DNA of 64,000 nucleotides, taken from Batkoa obscura. Lineage: Eukaryota; Entomophthoromycota; Entomophthoromycetes; Entomophthorales; Batkoaceae. A program made the position numbers and the translations under genes. Each line of letters opens with the position of its first letter. Position 1 is the first letter of the stretch. Below the pieces are notes generated by a model. The model worked only from the letters and a program-made list of their open reading frames with translations, did no database searches and had not been told where the DNA came from. Below are positions 45,845 through 57,123 of the stretch, one piece after another. The stretch spans positions 186,001-250,000 of the forward strand of contig JASVEC010000027.1 in assembly GCA_030770535.1 (NCBI GenBank), given 5' to 3'.

Positions 45845-46451
45845 ATGGTCAATCAACATCTAATTCCCCCAATGGTAAAAAGATATAGATTATAAACTAT
45901 TACATATTAAAAAGGAAATAGAACTTTGGATACATTGAAGAAGATTTATATCGATGTGGACAACCTAATGAATTGAATTTTCCATTTCTAGAATCTTTAA
46001 AATTAAAGCATATTTTATTTATGGCAGCTGAAGAACCAAGTCAAGTATTGTAAGTTTAATTTTACTCTATCAAAGTTAACCTATTAAACCAAGATATTTC
46101 AGTTTAAATTTTGTTGATGATCAAGAGATTGAATTTCATCATTTAGGTTTAAATTCCAGCACGAACGCATGGGATCCAATAACTGAAGAAGTAGTAGTCG
46201 AAGCCTTAAATTTGATTTTAAATAAAAGTCATTATCCATTATTGATTATGTGTAATTTAGGAAGACATCGAACTGGAACAGTTGTTGGTTGTTTAAGGAA
46301 ACTTCAGCGATGGAATTTAGCAGCTATTTTTGAAGAATATAGAAGATATGCAGGACAAAAAGTACGTCTTTTAAATGAACAATTTATTGAGTTATTTGAT
46401 ACTGATTTGGTTCCGATTCCTAGAAATGATTCAAAACCAGATTGGCTATAG
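45845..46451 (+). CDS. OCA1: Oca1-like putative protein tyrosine phosphatase, three exons
   Basis: 168-aa protein of the Siw14/Oca fungal phosphatase family, linked in yeast to oxidant-induced cell-cycle arrest and inositol pyrophosphate turnover. Exons are 45845-45874 (only 30 nt), 45922-46049 and 46103-46451, with phases 0 and 2 that keep the frame. The start is MVNQHLIPPM, followed after the first intron by NFGYIEEDLYRCGQPNELNF. The catalytic loop is CNLGRHRTG (Cys103, Arg109), a CX5R motif of the Oca1 subtype, preceded by SHYPLLIM. The tail RKLQRWNLAAIFEEYRRYAG and VRLLNEQFIELFD is highly typical of Oca1. Cytosolic. Oca1 itself is sometimes considered a weak or non-classical phosphatase. 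Confidence 0.9.
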
Positions 46452-46817
46452 TTTGTTTACATAAAATGATAAATTATTTATTTTAAAAGTTATTTATAAT
46501 ACTTTCTTTTAAAACGAATTTACCTTTTAACTTTTTATTATTAAAATATATGAGATATTTAGTCAATAATGTATTGACATAATTAATGACATTATTTTTA
46601 AATAATTTCATAATCTTTTATAAAATCTTACATAAGAGGAGCACTTCAGCTTTATAGGATAGCGTACAACATTCTAATTCTAATTTATTCAAAGGTACTT
46701 AAGTGTGTGTTTAATAAAAACTAAGTCACTTAAACCTACTTATCATTAGAAGATTTTACTGAGTAGCTATTTGAAATTACTATTTAAATATTTTTAATTT
46801 TTAGAATAATATCTTAA
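46452..46817. other. Intergenic, no gene seen
   Basis: AT-rich spacer between the OCA1-like stop and a tRNA-Ser gene. Confidence 0.55.
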
Positions 46818-46899
46818 GACAGTTTGTCCGAGTGGTTAAGGAGTCAGACTTGAAATCTGATGGGGTTTCCCCGCACAGGTTCAAATCCTGTAGCTGTCG
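46818..46899 (+). tRNA. tRNA-Ser (anticodon UGA), copy 2
   Basis: 82-nt class II tRNA, GACAGTT acceptor, CTTGAAA anticodon loop, variable arm GGGGTTTCCCC. Opposite orientation to the other two UGA copies. Confidence 0.96.
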
Positions 46900-47513
46900 T
46901 TTGTACCCCTTCCCATTTATTTGGGATGATTACTTTTTATATCTTATACTACTTTATCTTTAAACTTGGACTTACACTGTTTCTACTTAAACTAAACTAG
47001 TTGATAAAACTTAAAAGGTATAAATACAATATTAATTTAATTTCTTATATTTGCAAAAAAAAGTTCTATTTTTATTAATTTTAGAAAAAAACAAAGTTGA
47101 GAAGAATTGAATAAGAAGCGTCAGAAGATTGGGGATATGGGGGAGAAGTAGTAATGTGGCTAATAAGTTTTAAAAATTCAAATTGAAAAAATCCAACGGA
47201 GAAGAGGGAAAGATAATAATAAGTTAAATATATAGGTATGGAGGGAAAAGGTAGTTGGATTGGTGAGAAAAGAGAAGAGTTGAGGGAGAAGAGTAATTGA
47301 TATTAATTAAAAGGAAAAAAGTAACATCTTTTGTTTAATAATAATGTATTATTCTAAGTTCCTCTTTTGTTATATTTTTTTTTGATATGTATGTGATGTA
47401 TGTGTAAAGAAGCTTATTAGCTAAAATGAGATGATTCTACCTATCTAAATATTATTTAAATAGGTATTTTTCTATAAAAAAACTAAACTTGGTTGAAAAT
47501 TCGTGCAACTACC
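46900..47513. other. Intergenic with a purine-rich tract
   Basis: From about 47088 to 47300 the plus strand is strongly G/A-rich (GAGAAGAG and GGGGGAGAAG blocks). The RNA of the upstream minus-strand gene would therefore be C/U-rich if its 3' UTR reached this far. No coding potential recognised. Confidence 0.5.
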
Positions 47514-48048
47514 TTAAGCCAAATTAACTAAAGAATAAATGGAGTCTGGACTTGTAGTTTCACTCGTTGCTGAATCCATGGGCATTGTAACCAATTCATT
47601 TAATAAATCAGCTTTACCTTGTATTCCCTCTTCCATAGTTTCACCAAATGCATAAAACCCATTTTGAAAAAAAGATAATTTAGGTAATGGGGTAGCAAAC
47701 TGAAACTCTTTAGGGATTTCTAAATCAGGTAATTCTTCTCTTATGGAAGCCATGGTACTTTCCGTTATATATAATGGTGGTCGGTTGGGTTGATAATTTA
47801 ACTTTTTAATTGGTTTTTTGGTCATGATTCGATGGTCCATTAAAATCACATAATCTTCGAAGTTCACTTCTTGGAACGGGAAGGTACACTAAAAAAGAAA
47901 AATCAGTTATATGAAATTGGGGGTATAAGGTGATTGAATTTACCTGTTTATTATTACATGTGATTAATTTAGCATCAAAGTTAAATTGAACTTCTTTTAT
48001 ATTAGAGGAACAATAGGGACATATTGTTACGGATTGAGGGTGCATCAT
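47514..48048 (-). CDS. Zinc-ribbon protein of unknown function, two exons
   Basis: 159-aa protein from exons 48048-47944 and 47888-47514, phase 0, with a 55-nt intron (GTAAAT...TTTTAG). Joining completes a four-cysteine zinc ribbon: CPYC at residues 10-13, and CNNKQC with the second Cys being the first residue of exon 2, followed by TFPFQE. The spacing C..C-(18)-C....C recalls the short zinc-binding N-terminus of USPL1-type proteins, from memory, and no catalytic domain follows. The remainder (PIKKLNYQPNRPPLYI, then an acidic Ser/Thr-rich end) has no recognised domain. The start could be either of two adjacent Met codons. Confidence 0.7.
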
Positions 48049-48949
48049 TATCTGTTCTTCTTTTTCAAATAGTTTTAATGATAATTGATGATTTGAATCT
48101 ATTGTTCATTAAGTGATTTGATGTATTGTCGATGGATTTAACTGCTTTTATTGTATCTATTAATAAAGCAATCGAATATCTATTTGTTGTTAACTTTTAA
48201 AATAAGAAATTCAAGTTTGATATTTAAAATTTGAATGAAGTTATTCGTATTTTTTATTATGCCTAATAAATCAAAAGTTGATTATTGGTTCTCAAATCTA
48301 TCAAAAATTCATTTACTTGATGTTTCACTAGTAGTTGAGTTGGCTAATTATCATTAATTAACCAATGAAAGTAATTATTCTAATTATAAATACAATATTG
48401 ATTGGTTATTCTTTAAAACTGCCTAATCGCTCTATTTTTTAATAGAGTAATAAAATAGATTTTTAAATGATCTTTGGTTTTCAGATAAGTCTTGGCGGTA
48501 AAAGTATTCTATTGCAATATTTAAATAATTTTATTAACAAACAAGTTCTATTTTTATATGTAAAAAATAACTGCTATGGCAATCAATACTTTCTTTTTTT
48601 TTGAATCAAAATCCTATGCATTTAAAAAGGAGTAGTAATCAACCTATCAACACTTATATTTTTTTTGATGAATTCTAATATTTTGTTGAAGAATATTTGT
48701 AAATTTTATTTTATTATTTTATTTTTACATCGTTTAACCTCTAAATATTAATTAGATTGATAAAATAGTTGTTATATTTGGAATAAACTATTTAAAAAAT
48801 AGTTATAAGTGAAATAAAAACTAGTTGCTTAGTCTATTAAATTTCAAGCTTTATTCTAATGATCCAATAAGAGTCATTTGAAATAATCAATTTCAAAAAT
48901 AAAAATAAAATTTCAAAACAATCAATTTTGATTATAAAAAACAATAATA
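48049..48949. promoter_or_regulatory. Divergent intergenic region with CCAAT boxes
   Basis: 900 bp between the divergent zinc-ribbon and NAR1 genes, so both promoters lie here. CCAAT boxes in opposite orientations at 48362 and 48401 (as ATTGG) mark a possible shared regulatory site. Otherwise AT-rich with no gene. Confidence 0.4.
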
Positions 48950-49990
48950 ATGAGTTTCAGTGGTGGATTAAAATTAACCGATTTAGATGATCATATCAAC
49001 CCTAGTCAAGACTGTATTATCCCCATTGAAAAGCCTAAACAACCGATCAATACATCTGAGATTAAAATTGAATATGAAGGAGAAGTAGATATGGGACCTA
49101 TTGAATATGAAAAAGTAAATATTACTTTAACGGATTGTTTGGCTTGTAGGTAATTAAAAAAGAGTATTAATAATTTAATAAGAGACAAATAATAATTATT
49201 TTTATTTTTTATCAATAATAATAGTGGCTGTATCACTAGCGCTGAAAGTATACTAGTAAGTTTACAAAGTCATATAGAAGTATATAAAGCGATTACCTCG
49301 AATAAAACAGTGATAGCCAGCATAAGTCCACAAGTCATTAGTAGTTTTTCAGCTAAATATAATACAGAATTTGAAATCATGAGAAAAATATTATGTAGTG
49401 TATTAAAACAAATTGGTGTTTTTAAAGTAATGGATATTAATATTGCAAGGGATTTGATGTTATTAGAAGCTTTTAAAGAGTTTGAAGAGAAAAGCAAACA
49501 GGGAGATGGACTGCCAATTATTACATCCGCTTGTCCAGGTAAGTTGAAATATTTGATAAGGTTTTTTTATAATTTGATTATTTATTTTTTATTAGGTTGG
49601 ATTTGTTATGCTGAAAAAAGTCAAGAGTTTATTATACCGTATATATCAAAAGTCAAATCACCTCAGCAAATTATGGGTAGTTTAATTAAGAATTTTTATT
49701 CAAAAGAAAATAATCTAAAGTAAGTTTAATTTATTATTACTAATAGCTATATTTATTTCTATTAATATTTCCATTAATACTTATATTAGATATGAAGATA
49801 TTTATCATTTTACAATAATGCCATGTTATGATAAAAAATTAGAAGCTAGTAGAAATGATTTTTATAATGATTTATTTAAAACTAGAGATATTGATTGTGT
49901 TATTACAACAGGTGAATTAGAAAAAATTATATTAGAAAAAAATATTGATATGGGAACTATTATTCCAATAGAATTAGATCCTTTAATTAC

Positions 49991-50026
<36 letters not shown>

Positions 50027-50840
50027 ATGGGAAGAATATTTATATAATCCAACTAAATATTCTTTTTCTACTAATTATTCAGATGGATTAACTCAATTTA
50101 TTTATTATCAATTTGCTAAATATCATTTTAATTTTAATGCTAATTTTAATGAATTTTTATATCCAAATCCAGATAATAATGATAATAATAATTTAAATTT
50201 AATGAATTTTAAAATTAATACTTTACGCAATAATGATTTTAAAGAAATTCAATTAATTGTAAGTTTGTTTAATATATAACAAATATATTAATATGTTAAT
50301 TAAGCTATTTTTATTATTTAGGATAATAATAATAATATTCAATTAAAAATAGCTCAAGCTTATGGTTTTAGAAATATACAAAATGTAATACGTAAATTAA
50401 AAAATAACAAAATTAAATCTAATTATCAATTTATTGAAATTATGGCTTGTCCATCAGGTAATTAATTTTATAATATAAATAATATATATAATAATATTAA
50501 TTAATAATATATTTATTTTCTATTTTATTTTATAGGTTGTATTAATGGTGGTGGACAATTAAAAAATGAATTAATTGATAGTAAACAATGGCTATATCTA
50601 ATGAAAAAACAACATTATTTAATAAGAAATAATAACAATCAAAGTGATAATAATAATAATAACCCAATTTTATATGATCCATTTTTAGATCCATATTTAC
50701 AATTAATATATCAACAATGGTTTAATAGTGATATATATAATACAAATTTAGAAATATTAAATAATTTTTATACAGAATATCATCCTATTAAAAAAGAAGA
50801 AAAAAGTAGTACAACACTTGGATTATCTACTAAATGGTAG
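48950..50840 (+). CDS. NAR1: Cytosolic Fe-S assembly factor Nar1, six exons
   Basis: 515-aa iron-hydrogenase-like protein that hands Fe-S clusters to cytosolic and nuclear targets in the CIA pathway. Exons: 48950-49149, 49225-49538, 49596-49719, 49790-50258, 50322-50457, 50536-50840. All phases agree. Four N-terminal ligands are Cys22 and CLACSGC (Cys63, 66, 69). The second cluster is framed by [14 protein letters not shown] and [13 protein letters not shown]. The start [16 protein letters not shown] is typical of fungal and animal Nar1. A run of 11-12 Asn (AAT repeats, about 49987-50025) inserts in a variable loop. The intron after SACPG and the one inside PSG|C both split ligand motifs. The last residues STKW end just before a possible conserved aromatic C-terminus, as in other CIA proteins. 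Confidence 0.93.
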
Positions 50841-50892
50841 TATAGAAATGAAACGAAATAAATTATATTTAAGTTAAATTAAATAGATTCTC

Positions 50893-52111
50893 TTATTTTC
50901 TATTTATTAAAACTTCATCAATTAAACCAAATTCTTTTGCTTCTTCTGCAGACATAAAATTATCTCTTTGCATTGCATTTTCTATATAAATAAAAATATT
51001 ATTATTATTAATTACTATTACTATTACTATTATTTTTTATTTTTTATTTTTTAACTTACCAATAATTTCAATATCATGAATTTTACAATGATAGTGATAA
51101 AGTTTATTTAATCTTTCTCTAGTTTTTAAAATTTCAACAGCATGAATTGCAATATCCGAAGCTTGGCCTGATGCACCACCACTTGGTTGATGAATCATTA
51201 TTCTAGAATTAGGTAAGGCATATCGTTTACCAAAATCACCTATTTGAATAATTGAATATTATTAAATATTAAAATAAAGTCAAAACTATTAAAATATCAA
51301 AAATTACCTGCTGCTAATAATAAAGAACCCATGGAACATGCTTGTCCTAAACATAAGGTAGAGATTGGACTTTTTATGTACTTTTTAAAATAAATTTATT
51401 ATTATTTTAATAATGATAAATTAATTTTATATTACTTGCATCTATAAAGAAAAATACAATTATAAAAATAAATTATTTTATAATACTATTAATTTTACTG
51501 TATCATAAATAGCTAAGCCAGCCGATACTGAACCACCTGGAGAATTAATATAAATTGATATCATTTTTTCTGGGTTTTCTGCTTCTAAAAATAATAATTG
51601 AGCTACTACTACTGAAGATAAACTATCGTTGACCTAATATTTTGTAAAAAAAAAAAGAGAGGTTAATAAAATGTTAGTTGGTTTGGAAGTTGTTATAAGA
51701 TTCAATAACTTAAGGAATGAAATTAATACTTACTGCTCCATTTAAAATAATGATTCTTTCTTTTAATAATCGGGAATAAATATCAAAACTTCGTTCCCCT
51801 CTTGGCTAAATGGAATTTAGTTAATATATTAATTGAATTATTTATTATCATTCAATGAAATTAATCTACTTTAAAAATATTAAACTTTTTTTACCGTTTG
51901 TTCAATAACAAATGGAATTAAATTACTTTGAATATTTGAATTCCCCTAGTAAAAATAAAGAATTAGAATGTAATAAAATATATTAATTAAATTAAATTAA
52001 ATTAAATTGAATTAAATTAAATTGATGAAACTTTACTGAAAATGAATCAAAATAAGCCCTTTGATATTTCATTATTGGTTTAAAATATTTTAATACTCTT
52101 TTAGTTAGCAT
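50893..52111 (-). CDS. CLPP: Mitochondrial ATP-dependent Clp protease proteolytic subunit, eight exons
   Basis: 226-aa mitochondrial serine protease, working with ClpX in matrix protein quality control. Exons in minus-strand order: 52111-52037, 51945-51895, 51805-51734, 51633-51499, 51441-51436, 51380-51308, 51239-51060, 50981-50893. Each junction keeps frame. The N-terminus [20 protein letters not shown] is a basic mitochondrial presequence. Conserved blocks are [43 protein letters not shown], then MQ, then [19 protein letters not shown] with nucleophile Ser129. [10 protein letters not shown] carries His154 and QRDNFMS carries Asp204 (catalytic acid by spacing). The tail is [13 protein letters not shown]. 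One exon is only 6 nt (codons ATG CAA). It is convergent with NAR1, 52 bp between stops. Ascomycete yeasts such as Saccharomyces lack ClpP, so this supports a non-Saccharomycotina origin. Confidence 0.93.
51986..52023. repeat. AATTA pentamer repeat in clpP intron
   Basis: About seven imperfect AATTA units (one G variant) inside the first intron of the ClpP gene. Confidence 0.7.
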
Positions 52112-52469
52112 AGTCTTTGGATAGTGAATTAGAAATTTGATTTGAAATTATTATTTATTTTTTTAAATATAAAAAAGATGAATGACGTGGTTATTTTTTT
52201 AGATTTTTGTAAAAAGACAAAAATTCAAAATTTGCAAAAAATAAGAAATTTGCATTAGTTGATTTATATTGGTTAGTAAATTAGTGTTTATATAGTAATA
52301 ATGATTTATAAAATAGTTTATTGTCCTAGGGATTTAATAGGCTTTTAATTATATTATCGGATTTCATTAAAGATATTTATTATTCATTTATAAAAATTAA
52401 TCTAATTATCATAGTTAAATACGCTTATATTATACTATATATTATTATATCAATGTTAAATTTATATAT
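52112..52469. other. Upstream region of ClpP gene
   Basis: About 360 bp, AT-rich, no further feature recognised. Confidence 0.45.
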
Positions 52470-52569
52470 TGGGATGCATTTTTGTGTTTAAGAATTTTAC
52501 TAACAATTTTTCCGCTCGAATAGTGCTTGAAAAACGGAACAAGTAATGAAACCAAAAAAAACACTCCCA
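52470..52569 (+). mobile_element. Family A element, copy A12
   Basis: 100 bp, TGGGATGCATTTTTGTG... to ...AAACACTCCCA, flanked by ATAT sequence. Confidence 0.87.
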
Positions 52570-54341
52570 TATATATTTAAATCTTTGTTTTTATTTTTTA
52601 TTTTTCATTTTTATTTCAATAGTGTTCTAACTAATGTAAGTTTTCCAGGTATTTAGAGTACTTAAAAAACTATAATAATAATAAAAAGTACATTTAATGT
52701 TTTATCTCTTTAAATGTTAGAAAACTTTTAATTTTATAACTTCAAATATTTTTAAAAAAAGATTCATAGTTTCAATATTAGTGAAATTATTATTTTATAA
52801 TAATTAAAATTAAATAAATTTTAGAAATGCTATAATATCAAGTATAAATTATTAATATTATTTATTTACTATCAAAATATTAATAATAATTTTTAATTAC
52901 CCTTAATATCAAAATAACAAGCAGTATTAAATTTAAATTAAATAAACTTTAATTAAATATTTAAATAAACTTTAAATTATTAACTTTAAATTATTAACTT
53001 TAATTAAAAATAAATTAAAAATTAAAAATAGACTCAACCCTTAAATATATAAACAAGTTAATTTACATTCATTAGTAACAATCTAATAATAATTTTGGCT
53101 ATTAATTACATAAGAATTAATTTATAAACGTAATAAAGTTAGTAAATAAAATATAACATGAATACAACAATGAAAGATTTATAACTCATTAGAAAGCATT
53201 GGTAACAACTACTCCTTATACTATTGTCCATCTATTTTAATAATAATAATAATAATTTAATATGACCAGCTTAACATCAACCAAACACAAGGTTTGAATT
53301 CGGTCGTAAGAAACGAGATTTCGCCAACTAATAACAGGTCATTTCAAACTTTCTAATAATCACCATAGCAATATGACAGTAGTATATTTTCCTCTATTAG
53401 ACCCTAACTAAATAAACTCCGAAATATATTAACTTATTGGTACTTTAATAACTCTTTAAATTTCAACAGAGTACTGAATCTTTATGATATTTACCCAATT
53501 AGAGTGGGGTTAAACTTAAGGATTTTAGCTTAAATCATCTTCGCTTCAAAACAGTTAATTAAACCGATATTGATCTTAGTTTCATTACAATAGTGGAATC
53601 AGCCTGAATGTATAGTTTAAACAGGAATATATATAAGATAAGTGAATTGATTATTAAATAATAGAGGAAGATACATATACATCAATATATATTTTATAAA
53701 ATTCTCAATTTTTATTTAGTTTGCTAAAATGAATTAAATTTTTTATTGAAAAATCAATGATTCATAACGAATAAAATGTGCAATTAACTAAAATAATCTA
53801 TAGCAATTGGATAAGTTTAAGTGAACCTTTTAGGCTTAACTATGACATGGACTATTTTTAAGATTTTTTTGTTCATTTCAGAACATAGATTTGCAATCTT
53901 TTGATAATTAAATATTTCTATCTAATCAAATGAATCAAAATTCCCAAATTGAAGCCAATCAAAGTTAGAAATAGGGTCCACTTATTCGATACTAATTTGG
54001 CTGTTTAGTTTCAAACTCTAAGCATGATTGGCCAATCAAAACCCTAATTGAAAATTTACTAAAAATAAACCCCCATTTTAGGCCCAAGGTTCGGCAAATA
54101 GGATTAACTTAAACCAATGATATGATATTATGTATCTTAATAATTAGATTTTATTAGCTTACCACTCCATCATCACTAAAGCTTACAATAGAATGCAAAA
54201 GTAAATCAACGAAATAGTATATAAGTCCAACAAACTCACTGTAGCTCTCTAATTTTTTTATACTAATACGTAATTCCTATCACTAGGTTTACTTTGCTCA
54301 AATCTTTGACTCCTCTCTTTAAACAAAAACTTAACTTAAAT
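52570..54341. other. 1.8-kb region upstream of PCK1
   Basis: AT-rich to about 53150, then slightly less so. Contains an ATT/AAT trinucleotide run at about 53236-53256. The last 400 bp is the likely PCK1 promoter. No gene recognised. Confidence 0.5.
53955..54118 (+). promoter_or_regulatory. CCAAT boxes including a palindromic GATTGGCCAATC
   Basis: CCAAT at 53955, a perfect 12-bp palindrome GATTGGCCAATC at 54026-54037 presenting the box on both strands, and CCAAT at 54114. They lie 225-390 bp upstream of the PEP carboxykinase start, where fungal HAP/NF-Y control of respiratory and gluconeogenic genes would be expected. Binding is inferred. Confidence 0.45.
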
Positions 54342-55993
54342 ATGGTTTTCGGTAACATCTATGACGATCTTAAAGCTGAAGCTAAGATCGATTATCAACG
54401 TACTAAGATTTTCCGTAACTTATCCGTTGCTGAACTTTACGAGCATGCCCTCACTCATGAACCTGGTACTGTTTTATCTTCTTCCGGTGCCATCATTACC
54501 AAATCTGGTGCCAAAACTGGTCGTTCTCCACGTGATAAGCGTATTGTTGAAGAAACTGAAACTTCAGGAGATATCTGGGTAAGTTTATTTATTAATTTTT
54601 ATTTACTTAATTCTAATATCTATAGTGGGGTCCAGTTAATACCCCAATGAGTGACGAAGTTTTCCGTATTAATCACGAACGTGCTGTTGATTATCTTAAC
54701 ACTCGTTCCCGTTTATATGTATTTGATGGTTATGCAGGTTGGGATCCAAAATACCGTATTAAAATTCGTGTTGTGTGTGCACGTGCTTATCATGCTCTTT
54801 TCATGCGTAACATGTTGATTCGTCCAACTGAAGAAGAACTTGAAAACTTTGGTCACCCTGACTTTACCATCTTTAACGCTGGTCAATTCCCTGCCAATCG
54901 TTATACCACTGGTATGACTTCCACTACCTCAGTAGCTATTTCCTTCAAACGTCGTGAAATGGTCATCCTTGGTACTGAATATGCTGGTGAAATGAAAAAG
55001 GGTGTATTCACCGTTATGCATTACCTTATGCCAAAAGCTGGTGTACTTTCCCTCCATTCTAGTGCCAACACCAGTGCTGGAGGAGACGTTTCTCTCTTCT
55101 TTGGTTTATCCGGTACTGGAAAAACCACCCTTTCGGCTGACCCACAACGTTTATTGATTGGTGATGATGAGCATTGTTGGTCCGATGATGGTGTCTTTAA
55201 CATTGAAGGTGGGTGTTATGCTAAATGTATTGGATTATCAGGTGAAAAAGAACCTGAAATTTTCAATGCTATCCGTTTCGGTTCCGTTTTAGAAAACGTT
55301 GTTTATGATGGTAAGCGTGATGTCGATTATGAAAACAAAGATATCACTGAAAATACTCGTGCTGCTTACCCAATTGAATATATTCCAAATGCTAAGATTC
55401 CATGTGTTGGTGGTCACCCTAAACACATTGTTTTATTGACTTGTGATGCTTTCGGTGTTTTACCACCAATCTCTAAATTAACTCCATCCCAAGCTATGTA
55501 CCATTTCATTTCTGGTTACACTGCTAAGATCGCTGGTACTGAGGAAGGTGTTACTGAACCACAAGCTACCTTCTCTGCTTGTTTCGGACAACCCTTCTTA
55601 GTATGGCATCCAGTTAAATATGCTTCTATGTTAGCTGAAAAAATGGAAAAACATCAAGCCAGTGCTTGGTTAATTAACACTGGATGGAACGGTGGTGCTT
55701 ATGGTACTGGTAAACGTATCTCACTTAAATACTCTCGTGCTATCATTGACGCCATCCATAATGGCGAACTTGATAAAGCTGAATATGTTGATTATCCAGT
55801 CTTCAACCTTAAGATCCCAACCAAGATCACTGGTGTTCCAGATGAAGTCATTAACCCAGCTAAGGCCTGGTTAGGTACTGCCGAATCTTATGATGCTACA
55901 CTTAAGAAACTTGGTACCCTTTTCAATGAAAACTTTAAAGAATACGCCTCCCAAGCTACCCCTGAAATCTTGGCTGCTTCTCCTCAAGTTTAA
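54342..55993 (+). CDS. PCK1: Phosphoenolpyruvate carboxykinase (ATP), two exons
   Basis: 534-aa cytosolic enzyme turning oxaloacetate and ATP into phosphoenolpyruvate, the committing step of gluconeogenesis. Exons 54342-54578 and 54626-55993, phase 0, joined inside DIW|WGPVN. Start chosen at [10 protein letters not shown]. The open frame extends 16 codons upstream only by a TTG. Motifs: [13 protein letters not shown] (substrate arginine), [31 protein letters not shown] (P-loop kinase-1a), [20 protein letters not shown] (metal site), and [20 protein letters not shown] near the C-terminus. The length is typical of fungal ATP-type enzymes (about 530-550). Codons are rich in C at third positions (GGT/ACT/ATC/CGT), a high-expression bias unlike most neighbours. 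Confidence 0.97.
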
Positions 55994-57123
55994 ATTTCTT
56001 CTCAAAACTAACGCCATATCTTTTATACTAAAGATTAGTAACTAGCTTTGATGGCAATAAAATGATATTTATGTTTAAATTTTTATTAAAGAAGTTATAA
56101 TATTAATGGGTTATATGGGATTATCTTTTGTTCATTTTTTGTCCAAATTCTATGCAATAGAATAATGATCATATTTTTTTAAAAATTTATTAGCAAATTG
56201 TTCAACTATATATATGCATAAAAATTGGAAAAAAAATAAAACAAAAAAAGATATTGCTAGATGAACAATTTATTAGTAAATTTTAAACAAAATGACAACT
56301 CCATGATTCTTTTATTGTTGTTAGAGGTAGTTTATATACTATATATAATGTAGCCGTTAGTTTGATAGATATGAGAAATATTTATTGTTACTGATTATTC
56401 TGATTGAATAGTATTGTTTAAAACATAACATTTATAAAAGTCATCTCCGCGTTTGTTGAAAGTAAAGTATAAATAATTTCGAAAAGTACATAAACTAAAA
56501 ACTATTAAAATAACTCAATAAAAACAATTATATATTCATAGCTTGTTTAACTAGATAAACATATTATAAAGTTGACTTGTTCTGACATTCCAGTAAAAAG
56601 TTAATATCAACGTTTGATTATTAACTATTTATCAAAACTATCGAACTCAAAGGTAAGGTTGTAGTAACTGACAAAAGTAAGTAAACATTGGTCATTTTTT
56701 TGATTTTGTAATTTATCTGAATGTTCATAAAAAACCAAAAGTGACTAACATAGACTCACTTTTATTTGTCACTGTATACCAAAGCAAACTATAAACAATA
56801 AGATATTTATACTTATAATGAAATAAAGTAAATAATATGTAAATAATGTAGCTTATGGAATAAATAAAAAATTTCGATTATTATATATTAATATTACCGC
56901 TTTTTAAGGAAAAGGAGATAAATATAGTTTTATATTATATAAAATGAGAAAGATTGATCTCAAATAGGACTTATATAGGGAGAAGAATGCTAAACAATAA
57001 AATAGATTGTCCAACGATAGAAGATTAAAGGGTGGTATCTATAAGATATTAAATAAAATAAGATAAAAGTAGTCAAATTAATTAGACTATAAGATTAAAT
57101 AAAAATAATTTTTAAAGTGAAAC
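55994..57123. other. Convergent spacer between PCK1 and the dicarboxylate carrier
   Basis: 1.1 kb, AT-rich, holding both 3' UTRs. No gene or family A/B element found. Confidence 0.55.

Noticed and set aside
49987-50025. Dictyostelium-like origin suggested by the Asn run and low GC
   Set aside because: Asn runs are rare in the other proteins. Som1-, Oca1-, DUF8032-like and ATP-type Pck1 proteins point to a fungus.
54294-54341. Upstream extension of the PEP carboxykinase reading frame
   Set aside because: It begins with TTG, not [13 protein letters not shown] at 54342 is the natural start and matches the family length.
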